A stretch of 64,000 bases of DNA from the NCBI RefSeq assembly GCF_012641335.1, contig NZ_JABAID010000007.1, positions 62,001 through 126,000 on the forward strand. The letters are read 5' to 3'. The notes under the pieces are model-generated. The model made no database searches. It saw only the letters and a program-made list of their open reading frames with translations, and had not been told where the DNA came from. This DNA is from Novosphingobium sp. ERN07. Its GTDB lineage: Bacteria > Pseudomonadota > Alphaproteobacteria > Sphingomonadales > Sphingomonadaceae. This document shows, piece by piece, positions 35,705-43,514 of this stretch. The first letter of the stretch is position 1; each line of letters begins with the position of its first letter. The position numbers and the translations under genes were made by a program.

Positions 35705-36991
35705 GTGAGTACGACCGAACATCCTGCGCCCTTGCCGGCATCCCCTCTCGCCATCCCCGATTACCGCAAGTTCTGGATCGCCCGATTCTTCTCGGTTGTG
35801 GCGACTTCCGGCATGGTGGTGATCCTTGGCTACCAGTTGTATGATGTGGCCCGCGGGGAATACGGCATGTCGATTGCCGAGGCCGCTTTTCAGCTTGGCC
35901 TGCTGGGCCTTGCACAGTTCCTGCCGCTGTTCCTGCTAACGCCTGTTGCCGGGCTGGTGGCCGACCGGTTCGACCGACGCAATGTTGCCGCGTTGGCGAT
36001 GTGCATCGACCTGACGGTTGCGCTGACACTTGCGCTCACCACCCAATCGAACGCGCTCTCCCTGCCACTCCTGTTTGGCCTCGCCGCACTGCACGGCACC
36101 GCGCGCGTGTTCATCGGCCCTGCACTGTCGTCGATCGCGCCGAATGTCGTGCCTGCCGCACTGATGCCCAAAGCGGTCGCCATCAATTCGATGGCATGGC
36201 AGATCGGATCGGTCGGCGGCCCGGCGATGGCGGGACTGCTCTTTGCAGCGCATCCGACCATGCCCTATTGGACGTCAACCGCACTGCTCGCTCTTGGCGC
36301 AGCCTGCACCTTCAGCATTCGCCGGCTGCCACCGCCCGAAGGCAACCGCAATGCTCACCCGGTGCGGCAAATGCGCGAAGGGCTATCGTTCGTTTGGAAC
36401 GACCGCTTCCTGCTGGGCTGCGTCACGCTTGATCTCTTTGCCGTACTGCTTGGTGGGGCAACAGCGCTGCTGCCCGTCTTCGCCCGTGATATCCTGCTGA
36501 TAGATGGGCAGCCGGTTGGCGCGAATGGCCTAGGCATCATGCGCGCGATGCCGGGGCTTGGTGCTGCACTGGTCGCCTTCGTGCTCGCGCGTCACCCCAT
36601 CACGAACAACGTCGGCAACAAGATGCTGCTCGGCGTTGTCGTCTTCGGCCTGTTCACGGTAGGATTTGGTCTTTCGACGAACTTCTATCTTTCGCTTCTC
36701 ATGCTGATCGGCATCGGCTCGGGCGATATGGTTTCGGTCTTCATCCGCAGCACGCTGGTGCAGTTGCACACCCCCGATGCGGTGCGCGGTCGCGTATCGT
36801 CGATCTCCGGCCTCGCAATTTCCGCATCGAACGAACTGGGCGAGATGCAATCAGGCGTTGCCGCCGCGCTGCTGGGTGCTGTGGGCGCGGCTGTGTTCGG
36901 CGGCTTGGGTGCAATCGCGGTAACCGCCGTATGGTTTTTGCTTTTCCCGGAACTGAAAGCCGCACGAACCTTTGCAGCGCGATACAGATAG
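35705..36991 (+). CDS. MFS transporter (EntS/MFS_3-like)
   Basis: 428-residue membrane protein with about 12 helices; GTG start at 35705 (MSTTEHPAP) gives the usual N-terminus ([20 protein letters not shown]). Motif A-like [12 protein letters not shown] after helix 2 and [13 protein letters not shown] fit the MFS_3 group that includes enterobactin exporter EntS. Substrate unknown; could be an efflux pump. Ends 38 bp before cysK. Confidence 0.85.
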   Translation: MSTTEHPAPLPASPLAIPDYRKFWIARFFSVVATSGMVVILGYQLYDVARGEYGMSIAEAAFQLGLLGLAQFLPLFLLTPVAGLVADRFDRRNVAALAMCIDLTVALTLALTTQSNALSLPLLFGLAALHGTARVFIGPALSSIAPNVVPAALMPKAVAINSMAWQIGSVGGPAMAGLLFAAHPTMPYWTSTALLALGAACTFSIRRLPPPEGNRNAHPVRQMREGLSFVWNDRFLLGCVTLDLFAVLLGGATALLPVFARDILLIDGQPVGANGLGIMRAMPGLGAALVAFVLARHPITNNVGNKMLLGVVVFGLFTVGFGLSTNFYLSLLMLIGIGSGDMVSVFIRSTLVQLHTPDAVRGRVSSISGLAISASNELGEMQSGVAAALLGAVGAAVFGGLGAIAVTAVWFLLFPELKAARTFAARYR

Positions 36992-37029
36992 TCCTAAACA
37001 TCTGTCGTTCACCACAAGGAGCAAGCGCA

Positions 37030-37947
37030 ATGAAAGCGGAATCCATCCTCGCCACTATTGGCAACACCCCGCACATTCGCCTGTCCCGCCTGTTTCCCGA
37101 CCACGAGGTATGGGTGAAGAACGAGCGCGCCAATCCCGGCGGCTCGATCAAGGACAGGATCGGCCTCGCCATGATCGAGGCGGCAGAGGCTGACGGCAGC
37201 CTGCAACCCGGCGGCACCATCGTGGAGCCGACATCGGGCAACACCGGCATCGGCCTTGCGATGGTCGCGGCGGTCAAGGGCTACAAACTGGTTCTGGTCA
37301 TGCCCGAATCGATGTCGCTTGAACGGCGTCGCCTGATGCTCGCCTATGGTGCATCGTTCGATCTCACCCCGCGCGAGAAGGGGATGAAGGGCGCTATCGA
37401 ACGCGCAAAGGAGCTGGTCGAGCAGACCCCCGGCGCGTGGATGCCGCAGCAGTTTGATAATCCCGCCAACGTCGCCGTCCATACCCGCACGACCGCGCAG
37501 GAAATCCTGAAGGACTTCGCCAGCGATCCGATTGACGTTCTGATCACCGGCGTCGGCACAGGCGGGCACCTGACCGGATGTGCCGAGGAGTTGAAGAAGC
37601 ACTGGCCCTCGCTCAAGGCCTATGCGGTCGAGCCGACGCTTTCGCCGGTCATTTCGGGCGGGCAGCCTGCTCCGCACCCGATTCAGGGCATCGGTGCGGG
37701 CTTCATTCCTCGCAACCTGCACACGCAGTCGATTGATGGTGCGATCACGGTCGATCCCGCCGATGCCAAGGAAATGGCGCGGCAGTGCGCGGCAAAGGAA
37801 GGGATGCTGGTCGGTATCTCATCAGGTGCGACTCTGGCCGCTATTTCACAGAAGCTGACAAGCCTGCCCGCTGGTAGCCGAGTGCTCGGATTCAATTATG
37901 ACACGGGCGAGCGCTATCTTTCGGTCCCGGATTTCCTGCCGGAGTGA
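37030..37947 (+). CDS. cysK: Cysteine synthase A (O-acetylserine sulfhydrylase)
   Basis: 305-residue PLP enzyme; ATG at 37030 with AAGGAG nine bases upstream. The PLP-Lys lies in [26 protein letters not shown], the phosphate loop [10 protein letters not shown] and SSGATLAAI complete the fold. Makes cysteine from O-acetylserine and sulfide. Stop and downstream ATG overlap as TGATG. Confidence 0.94.
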   Translation: MKAESILATIGNTPHIRLSRLFPDHEVWVKNERANPGGSIKDRIGLAMIEAAEADGSLQPGGTIVEPTSGNTGIGLAMVAAVKGYKLVLVMPESMSLERRRLMLAYGASFDLTPREKGMKGAIERAKELVEQTPGAWMPQQFDNPANVAVHTRTTAQEILKDFASDPIDVLITGVGTGGHLTGCAEELKKHWPSLKAYAVEPTLSPVISGGQPAPHPIQGIGAGFIPRNLHTQSIDGAITVDPADAKEMARQCAAKEGMLVGISSGATLAAISQKLTSLPAGSRVLGFNYDTGERYLSVPDFLPE

Positions 37948-38657
37948 TGCCCGTGGCGATGGAACAGATCGATTACGCGGATGGTGACGTTGCCCTCACC
38001 GGCTTCCTTGCGAAGTCGGATGGGCCGCCGCGCGCCGCCATTCTGATCTTGCCGACCATCGCCAATTGCAATGCGCCGATGGTCCGCCGCGCCCAGATGC
38101 TGGCGCAGGTGGGCTATCTGGCGCTGGTGGCGGATTTCTACGGTGTGCAGGTGCGCGATTTCGATCACGCGCGCGAACTGGCCGGGCCTTTGCGGGCAAC
38201 TGCCGAGGGATACCGCCAACGCCTGCGCGCGGGCCTGTCCGCGCTGTCCGCGCTACCTGATGCGCAGGGCCTTCCGGTTGCCGTCGTCGGATATTGCATG
38301 GGCGGTCAGGCCGCGCTCGAACTGGCGCGCGATGGCGCAGACCTCGTGCTTGCTGCCAGCTTTCACGGGCTGCTCGATACGCAGGCCCCTGCCCAACCCG
38401 GCACAGTCAAGGCGCGCATCCTCGTCTGCCACGGCGATGCCGACCCGATGGTGCCGCGGTCGCAGGTCATGGCCTTCTGGGAGGAAATGGACGCAGCAGG
38501 GGCCAACTGGCACTTCCACAGCTACAGCGGCGTCCGCCACGGCTTCACCGATCCGGGCAGCGACGCGCGCGGCATGACAGCCATCGGTTATGACGCCAGC
38601 GCCGACCGCCAGAGTTGGGGCGCGCTTGTCGATCTGCTGGACGAAATTCTCGGCTGA
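37947..38657 (+). CDS. Dienelactone hydrolase family protein
   Basis: 236-residue alpha/beta hydrolase. Nucleophile elbow GYCMGGQ (Cys in place of Ser, as in dienelactone hydrolases), acidic residue in HGDADPMVPRSQ and His in GVRHGFTDPG. Start at the ATG at 37947, which shares a TGATG with the cysK stop, implying coupling. Substrate in this organism unknown. Confidence 0.9.
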   Translation: MPVAMEQIDYADGDVALTGFLAKSDGPPRAAILILPTIANCNAPMVRRAQMLAQVGYLALVADFYGVQVRDFDHARELAGPLRATAEGYRQRLRAGLSALSALPDAQGLPVAVVGYCMGGQAALELARDGADLVLAASFHGLLDTQAPAQPGTVKARILVCHGDADPMVPRSQVMAFWEEMDAAGANWHFHSYSGVRHGFTDPGSDARGMTAIGYDASADRQSWGALVDLLDEILG

Positions 38658-38693
38658 GCCGGGGAGGCGTTGCAGCCTCCCCGTCCGTCCAGA

Positions 38694-40496
38694 TCACGCA
38701 ATCGCCAGTTGCTCCGGCGTCAGCGCCATGATTGTTTCGCTGCCCGCCTCAACCTCGCGGCGCAGCGCGCCCGCATCGGTGGTGTAGCGCGTGGCCCAGT
38801 GGCGCGCGCAGGTCAGCTTGGCTTCGTAAAACGCCTTGTCTTCTGCACCATTGGCAATGGCGGCCGCAGCAACCTTGGCCATGCGCAGCCACATCAGGCC
38901 AAGCGACACGATCCCGGTGAGCGTCATATAGGCATAGGCCCCCGCGCCAAGGTTGTTGGGGTTGGTCATGGCGTTCTGCATGAACCACATGGTCGCCGCC
39001 TTCATCTCGCCGCTCGCCTTCGACAGGCGTTCAGCGACAAGCTTGACCGTTTCGTCCGCGCTGTCCTCAGCACATTCGGCATCGATCAGCGCAAACAGGG
39101 CCTGCACCGCACGCCCGCCGTTAAGCGCCAGCTTGCGCCCGGCAAGGTCCATCGCCTGCACGCCGTTGGTGCCTTCATAGATCATGGCGATGCGCGCATC
39201 GCGCACGAACTGGTCCATGCCGTTCTCGGCGATATATCCGTGACCACCCCAGATCTGCTGCATATCGGTGGCGACTTTGTAACCCATGTCGGTGCCGTAG
39301 CCCTTGATCACGGGTGTCAGCAGGCTGATTAGATCGTCGGCCATCTGCCGCTCTTCCGCACTCGCCGCCTTGTGCGACAGATCGACCTGAAGCGCGCCCC
39401 ACAGGCACAGTGCGCGCATCCCTTCGATGAAGGTCTTGGCGTCCATCAGCATCCGGCGCACATCGGGGTGGACGATGATCGGATCTGCTTTCTGCGTCGG
39501 TTCGGCAGGCCCCGTAAGCGCGCGGCCCTGACGGCGATCAAGCGCATACGCAAGGCCGTTCTGATAGGCGACTTCGGCTTGCGCCAGCCCCTGCATCCCC
39601 ACGCCAAGGCGCGCGGCGTTCATCATGATGAACATCGCGGCAAGGCCCTTGTTTTCCTCACCCACGATCCAGCCCTTCGCGCCGTCGTAGTTCATCACGC
39701 AAGTCGCATTGCCGTGAATGCCCATCTTCTCTTCGATTGCGCCGACCGAAACTGCGTTCTTTTGGCCCAGCGAACCATCGGCGTTCACCATGAACTTGGG
39801 CACGATGAACAGCGAAATGCCCTTGCTCGATTCCGGCGCACCGGGCGTCTTGGCAAGAACGAGGTGGACGATGTTCTCGGTCAGATCATGGTCGCCTGCC
39901 GAAATGAAGATCTTGGTGCCGGTGATGGCATAGGAACCATCGGCCTGCGGTTCGGCGCGCGTGCGGATCATACCAAGGTCGGTGCCGCAGTGCGGCTCGG
40001 TCAGGTTCATCGTGCCCAGCCATTCGCCCGTCACCATCTTCGGCAGATAGGTGGCCTGCTGTTCGGGCGAACCTTTGGCGATGATTGCCGAGATCGCGCC
40101 ATTGGCAAGGCCTGGATACATCGCAAACGCCTGATTGGCGGTGGCGAGGTACTTCTCCATGATGAAGCCAATCACGTGCGGCAGTCCCTGCCCGCCATAG
40201 GCTTCGGGTGCAGACAGCGTGCCCCAGCCGCCCTCGACATACTGGCGATAGGCCTCTTTGAACCCCGCAGGCGTGGTGACGCTGCCATCGGCGTGGCGGG
40301 TACAGCCTTCGCGGTCGCCCGAAAGGTTCAGCGGGGCGATGACTTCGGAAACGAAGCGCCCGGCTTCCTCGATGATCGCATCGGTCATGTCCTGTGTCGC
40401 GCTTTCGAAGCCGGGCAGATTGCCATAGCTTTCAAGGCGGATCAGTTCGTTGACGACGAAGCGGGTATCGCGGGTGGGCGCGTTGTAGATCGGCAT
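38694..40496 (-). CDS. Acyl-CoA dehydrogenase (large, C-terminal-extended type)
   Basis: 600-residue flavoenzyme: N-terminal helical domain, beta domain with the FAD/substrate segment MNLTEPHCGTDLG and TKIFISAGDHD, C-terminal helices with catalytic Glu in IYEGTNGVQAMDL, plus the ~120-residue C-terminal extension seen in DmdC/FadE-like members. Probably oxidises a fatty or branched-chain acyl-CoA. Preceded 14 bp upstream by a LiuR-type MerR gene, which likely controls it. Confidence 0.92.
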   Translation of the reverse strand: MPIYNAPTRDTRFVVNELIRLESYGNLPGFESATQDMTDAIIEEAGRFVSEVIAPLNLSGDREGCTRHADGSVTTPAGFKEAYRQYVEGGWGTLSAPEAYGGQGLPHVIGFIMEKYLATANQAFAMYPGLANGAISAIIAKGSPEQQATYLPKMVTGEWLGTMNLTEPHCGTDLGMIRTRAEPQADGSYAITGTKIFISAGDHDLTENIVHLVLAKTPGAPESSKGISLFIVPKFMVNADGSLGQKNAVSVGAIEEKMGIHGNATCVMNYDGAKGWIVGEENKGLAAMFIMMNAARLGVGMQGLAQAEVAYQNGLAYALDRRQGRALTGPAEPTQKADPIIVHPDVRRMLMDAKTFIEGMRALCLWGALQVDLSHKAASAEERQMADDLISLLTPVIKGYGTDMGYKVATDMQQIWGGHGYIAENGMDQFVRDARIAMIYEGTNGVQAMDLAGRKLALNGGRAVQALFALIDAECAEDSADETVKLVAERLSKASGEMKAATMWFMQNAMTNPNNLGAGAYAYMTLTGIVSLGLMWLRMAKVAAAAIANGAEDKAFYEAKLTCARHWATRYTTDAGALRREVEAGSETIMALTPEQLAIA

Positions 40497-40510
40497 TTTG
40501 TCCTGTCCCT

Positions 40511-40993
40511 TTAAACGTCTGTGTTACGGCCCTCGCCACGTTCGCGCGCGACAACGAGTTCCACGAAACTGGTGAGTTCTTCGATAGTCGCAGCAATATC
40601 GGCCTGCTGGCGGCGCAGGTTCTCGATCCGCTCGCGACATTTGGCGATGGTGACGCGGCGCTGTTCGGCGCGGCCATCGCCCATGTCATAGAGGTCGATC
40701 ATGTCGCGAATTTCGGCAAGGCTGAAGCCCACGTTCTTGGCCCGCATGATCCACGCCAGCCGAGCACGGTCGCGCTTCGAATAGATGCGGGAAAGGCCCA
40801 CCCGTTCGGGAGCGATCAGACCTTCATCTTCATAGAAGCGCAGCGCGCGGGCGGTTACGCCGAACTCGTTGGAGAGATCGGATATCGTGAACTGGTCCCG
40901 CTTCAGCGCATCGGGCTGATCGAGATGACCGGTATGGCCCGAATCCGGCTGGGCAGCTTCGGCAGGAATCGCGGTGTCGGCTTGCTGTGACAT
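40511..40993 (-). CDS. MerR-family regulator, LiuR-like
   Basis: 160 residues: a disordered N-terminal leader (~1-32), MerR winged HTH (QFTISDLSNEFGVTARALRFYEDEGLI, shown in part) and a C-terminal coiled-coil dimerisation helix (CRERIENLRRQQADIAATIE). No metal-binding cysteines. LiuR/PsrA-type MerR regulators govern fatty acid and branched-chain amino acid degradation; the adjacent acyl-CoA dehydrogenase gene supports this. Confidence 0.85.
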   Translation of the reverse strand: MSQQADTAIPAEAAQPDSGHTGHLDQPDALKRDQFTISDLSNEFGVTARALRFYEDEGLIAPERVGLSRIYSKRDRARLAWIMRAKNVGFSLAEIRDMIDLYDMGDGRAEQRRVTIAKCRERIENLRRQQADIAATIEELTSFVELVVARERGEGRNTDV

Positions 40994-41025
40994 GGTGTCA
41001 CAAGTAACTAACCTTTACGTAAGCG

Positions 41026-41409
41026 TCAATCAGCGATCCGTTCCAGCCCGCCTACTGCGGTAATTCGCCGATAAAAGCAGCTTGGTGCCATCGTGTGGCA
41101 CGCCGGCCCGGCTGCATCCACGCGCAGTTCCAGCGCGTCCTGATCGCAATCGACCCGAATTTCCACGATCTTCAGCACATGCCCGGAACTTTCGCCTTTC
41201 ATCCACAGCCGCCCGCGCGACCGGGAGTAGAAGTGCGCGAAACCCGTCTCCAGCGTCTTGGCCACGGCTTCGGCATTCATGTGCGCCAGCATCAACAGCA
41301 CGCCCGTGCCATGCTCCACTGCAACGGCCGTCAACAAGCCGTTCGAATCGAACTTGGGAAGGAACTCGGCTCCCCGCTCACGGCGGATGCTGTCTTCAGA
41401 TGCGGACAA
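41026..41409 (-). CDS. hisI: Phosphoribosyl-AMP cyclohydrolase
   Basis: 127 residues from a TTG at 41409, nine bases after GAAAGG; no ATG gives the right N-terminus. Family motifs: LPKFDSNGLLTAV, LMLAHMNAEA, WMKGESSGH and the zinc cysteines in DCDQDAL and GPACHTMAPSCFYR. Third step of histidine biosynthesis. Length is normal for a stand-alone HisI. The long in-frame extension upstream to 41607 is open by chance. Confidence 0.88.
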   Translation of the reverse strand: MSASEDSIRRERGAEFLPKFDSNGLLTAVAVEHGTGVLLMLAHMNAEAVAKTLETGFAHFYSRSRGRLWMKGESSGHVLKIVEIRVDCDQDALELRVDAAGPACHTMAPSCFYRRITAVGGLERIAD

Positions 41410-41630
41410 AGGTGAACAGCCTTTCAGGTAAAACACGACGAAGCGACGCAATGTGGCGGTTTTGTTGCACGATAACCACACAAAGTGGCAAAATCCACGG
41501 GCCGTGCACAATATGCTTTCGCCAATAGCCTTAATGCGTGATGAAGCAATTGCGGTTTGAGGGAACCGCGAACTGAACAGCCGCCCCACGGGGAAGGCAG
41601 TGCACAAAGCGCCAATGTTCGGGGAAACTT

Positions 41631-41808
41631 GATGAGGGGCCGGTCGGTAGCCCTCGCAGCAGGTCCAAAGGACCGCGCGGGGTTACGGTCGGAGGTTGAG
41701 GGACCAGGCGGGACGGTCAGGGGGCCGTCGGTATCGCGGACTACGCGAACGCCCGCAGAAATTCGTCACGAGGACGCCCGGAACTTCGGTTCCGGGCGTT
41801 TCCTTTTG
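41631..41808 (+). ncRNA. Putative structured non-coding RNA (unidentified)
   Basis: The 400-bp gap 41410-41811 has no protein gene but contains a highly structured stretch ending in a textbook intrinsic terminator. Within it are local hairpins GGTCC-AAA-GGACC (41662-41674), GACGG...CCGTC (41712-41729), CGCG-GACTA-CGCG (41735-41747) and a longer-range GCGGG/CCCGC pairing (41708/41752). Signatures of RNase P RNA, SRP RNA and tmRNA are absent; 6S RNA cannot be excluded. The 5' end and promoter are not defined. Transcription would run from the hisI side toward comF. Confidence 0.5.
41774..41808 (+). terminator. Intrinsic terminator with TTCG loop
   Basis: ACGCCCGGAAC-TTCG-GTTCCGGGCGT, an 11-bp stem with a UUCG tetraloop, followed by TTCCTTTTG. 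Oriented for a forward transcript, it ends no protein gene and so supports a non-coding RNA upstream. It could also serve comF as a weaker reverse terminator. Confidence 0.85.
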
Positions 41809-41811
41809 TAC

Positions 41812-42582
41812 TCATCCTCCCACTTCAGCGCTTCCGCGCACCGAATCGAGCGCTTCGTCCAGCACGCGCGCGAAGCAGGCAATACGCACTTGGGCAGCCC
41901 CCGCTTTGCGCAGCGCGCTGATGCAGGCGTTGGTAGTCGCGCCGCTGGTCATCACATCGTCCACCAGCAGGACATTGGCCCCCTTGATGCGCGACACGCG
42001 CCGGGAATGCGCTGTGATCGCCCCCGTCAACAGCCGCGCGCGCGCCTTGCGCCCCAGCCCTCCCAGCGAAGGCGTGGCCCGGTGCCGCACCAGACCATCG
42101 ACAACAAGATCCTGCCCCAGCCCTTTTGCAATTTCCCCCGCCAGCAGCGCTGACTGGTTGAACCCGCGCCGCATCAACCGCCAGCGATGCAGGGGCACCG
42201 GGACCACCAGCCATCGCCCTTCCAGCGGCGCGATGCGCGTCAGCATCATCCGCGCCATCATCGGCGCAAGCCCGATCCGCCGTCCATGTTTGAACGCCAG
42301 CACCAGCGCACGCGATGGGTGGTTGTACAGCGTAGCGGCTGCAATACCTGCGTGCCGTGGCGGTTCGGCCATGCAGGGCGCGCAGATCAGTTCGGCATCG
42401 ACTGAGAACTGCTCTCCCATCGGGCGCTGGCACAGCGTGCAGCAAGCCCCCGATGGCACTGCCAGAGTCCCCCAACAGCCAAGACACAGGCCCCCATGCG
42501 CCGCCACCGGATCGCCACACAGCGGGCAGCGCGGCGGAAACACGAAGTCGATTACGGGCATGAGCGCGGCAGCAATTCGCAT
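41812..42582 (-). CDS. ComF-family phosphoribosyltransferase-like protein
   Basis: 256 residues from the ATG at 42582. An N-terminal double zinc-finger region (CPLCG ... CLGC and CTLC ... CAPC) is followed by a PRTase fold with the PRPP loop VLLVDDVMTSGATT. ComF proteins take part in DNA uptake in competent bacteria and are widely conserved otherwise. Divergent from the methyltransferase at 42645 with ~60 bp between. Confidence 0.9.
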   Translation of the reverse strand: MRIAAALMPVIDFVFPPRCPLCGDPVAAHGGLCLGCWGTLAVPSGACCTLCQRPMGEQFSVDAELICAPCMAEPPRHAGIAAATLYNHPSRALVLAFKHGRRIGLAPMMARMMLTRIAPLEGRWLVVPVPLHRWRLMRRGFNQSALLAGEIAKGLGQDLVVDGLVRHRATPSLGGLGRKARARLLTGAITAHSRRVSRIKGANVLLVDDVMTSGATTNACISALRKAGAAQVRIACFARVLDEALDSVRGSAEVGG

Positions 42583-42644
42583 CGGGGCATCCTCGCAGCA
42601 TTGCCCCTCTTGGCAAGACCGCCGCGCACGGGCACTGCCCGGAA

Positions 42645-43436
42645 ATGGCCAGCACACCCCCCACTATTTTCGCGCCAAAACGGCGGAATGTCCTGCGCCG
42701 CCGCATGGCGCGCCTGCAACAGTTGCCCGATGCCGCGCGGTATGTGGCCGACGATATGGTCGAAGACGTGCTCGACCGGCTGTCATTCCTGCGCCACGAA
42801 CCCCAAAATGCGCTGATCGTGGGTGAACATACTGGCGCGCTTGCCAGTGCGCTGCGCGCAACAGGCTGCACCGTGGAAGTGCGCGATCCGGTTTTAGGCG
42901 AGGTGCCGCTTAACGAGGAAGCGCCCTACCCTTTCACGCAAGGCTTTGATTTCATCGCCAGCCTTGGCACGCTCGACACCGTGAACGATCTGCCAGGTGC
43001 GCTGGTCCACCTGCGCCGCGCGCTGGCCGATGGCGGGCTGATGATCGCCAGCTTCATGGGCGCAGGATCGTTGCCCGCACTGCGCGAAATCATGCTGGAG
43101 GCCGATGCAGACCGCCCTTCCCCGCGCATCCATCCGCAAGTCGATGGCCGCGCCGGCGGCCAACTGCTGCAACGCTGCGGGTTTGCCGATCCCGTGACCG
43201 ACAGTCACCACATCGACGTGCGGTTCCGCTCACTCAAGGGCATGGTGGCGGATCTGCGCGCGCAAGGCATGGGCAATTGCCTCGCCCGCCCCGGTGCTCC
43301 GCTCGGCAAGGCTGCGCTCGGTCGCGCGCAAGCGGCCTTTACCGCGCGGGCGGATGCCGATGGCAAAGTGACCGAACGGTTCGAGATCCTGACGCTCAGC
43401 GGTTGGGCAAAAGCCCTGCGCCCGCCGAAGTTCTGA
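42645..43436 (+). CDS. SAM-dependent methyltransferase (NDUFAF5/BioC-like)
   Basis: 263 residues. The N-terminus (PTIFAPKRRNVLRRRMARL, DDMVEDVLDRLSFLRHEP) matches the family related to human NDUFAF5. The Rossmann core is recognisable (NALIVGEHTGAL, FDFIASLGTLDTVNDLPG, LADGGLMIASFMG). The first glycine motif is weaker than in classical methyltransferases. Substrate not assigned; the family includes a hydroxylase of complex I in mitochondria. Confidence 0.78.
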   Translation: MASTPPTIFAPKRRNVLRRRMARLQQLPDAARYVADDMVEDVLDRLSFLRHEPQNALIVGEHTGALASALRATGCTVEVRDPVLGEVPLNEEAPYPFTQGFDFIASLGTLDTVNDLPGALVHLRRALADGGLMIASFMGAGSLPALREIMLEADADRPSPRIHPQVDGRAGGQLLQRCGFADPVTDSHHIDVRFRSLKGMVADLRAQGMGNCLARPGAPLGKAALGRAQAAFTARADADGKVTERFEILTLSGWAKALRPPKF

Positions 43437-43462
43437 ACGCGCAACCCGGCATCACAACTACC

Positions 43463-43486
43463 GCACCCCCGCGCAGGCGGGGGCGC
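43463..43486. repeat. GC-rich hairpin between methyltransferase and ppdK
   Basis: CACCCCCGCGCAGGCGGGGG hairpin 27 bp after the methyltransferase stop and before the convergent ppdK stop, without a T-run. Resembles the palindrome cores at 8484 and within glyS. Confidence 0.45.
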
Positions 43487-43514
43487 TAAGTGTGTTGCGT
43501 CAGAGTCTGTTACC

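Noticed and set aside
39372..40514. 380-codon forward frame over the acyl-CoA dehydrogenase
   Set aside because: Shadow of a conserved enzyme; Arg/His-rich translation without motifs.
41631..41808. RNase P RNA, SRP RNA, tmRNA or a cobalamin riboswitch
   Set aside because: The conserved core strings of these families (for example GAGGAAAGTCC or GGTCAGG...GGAAGCAGCC) are absent.
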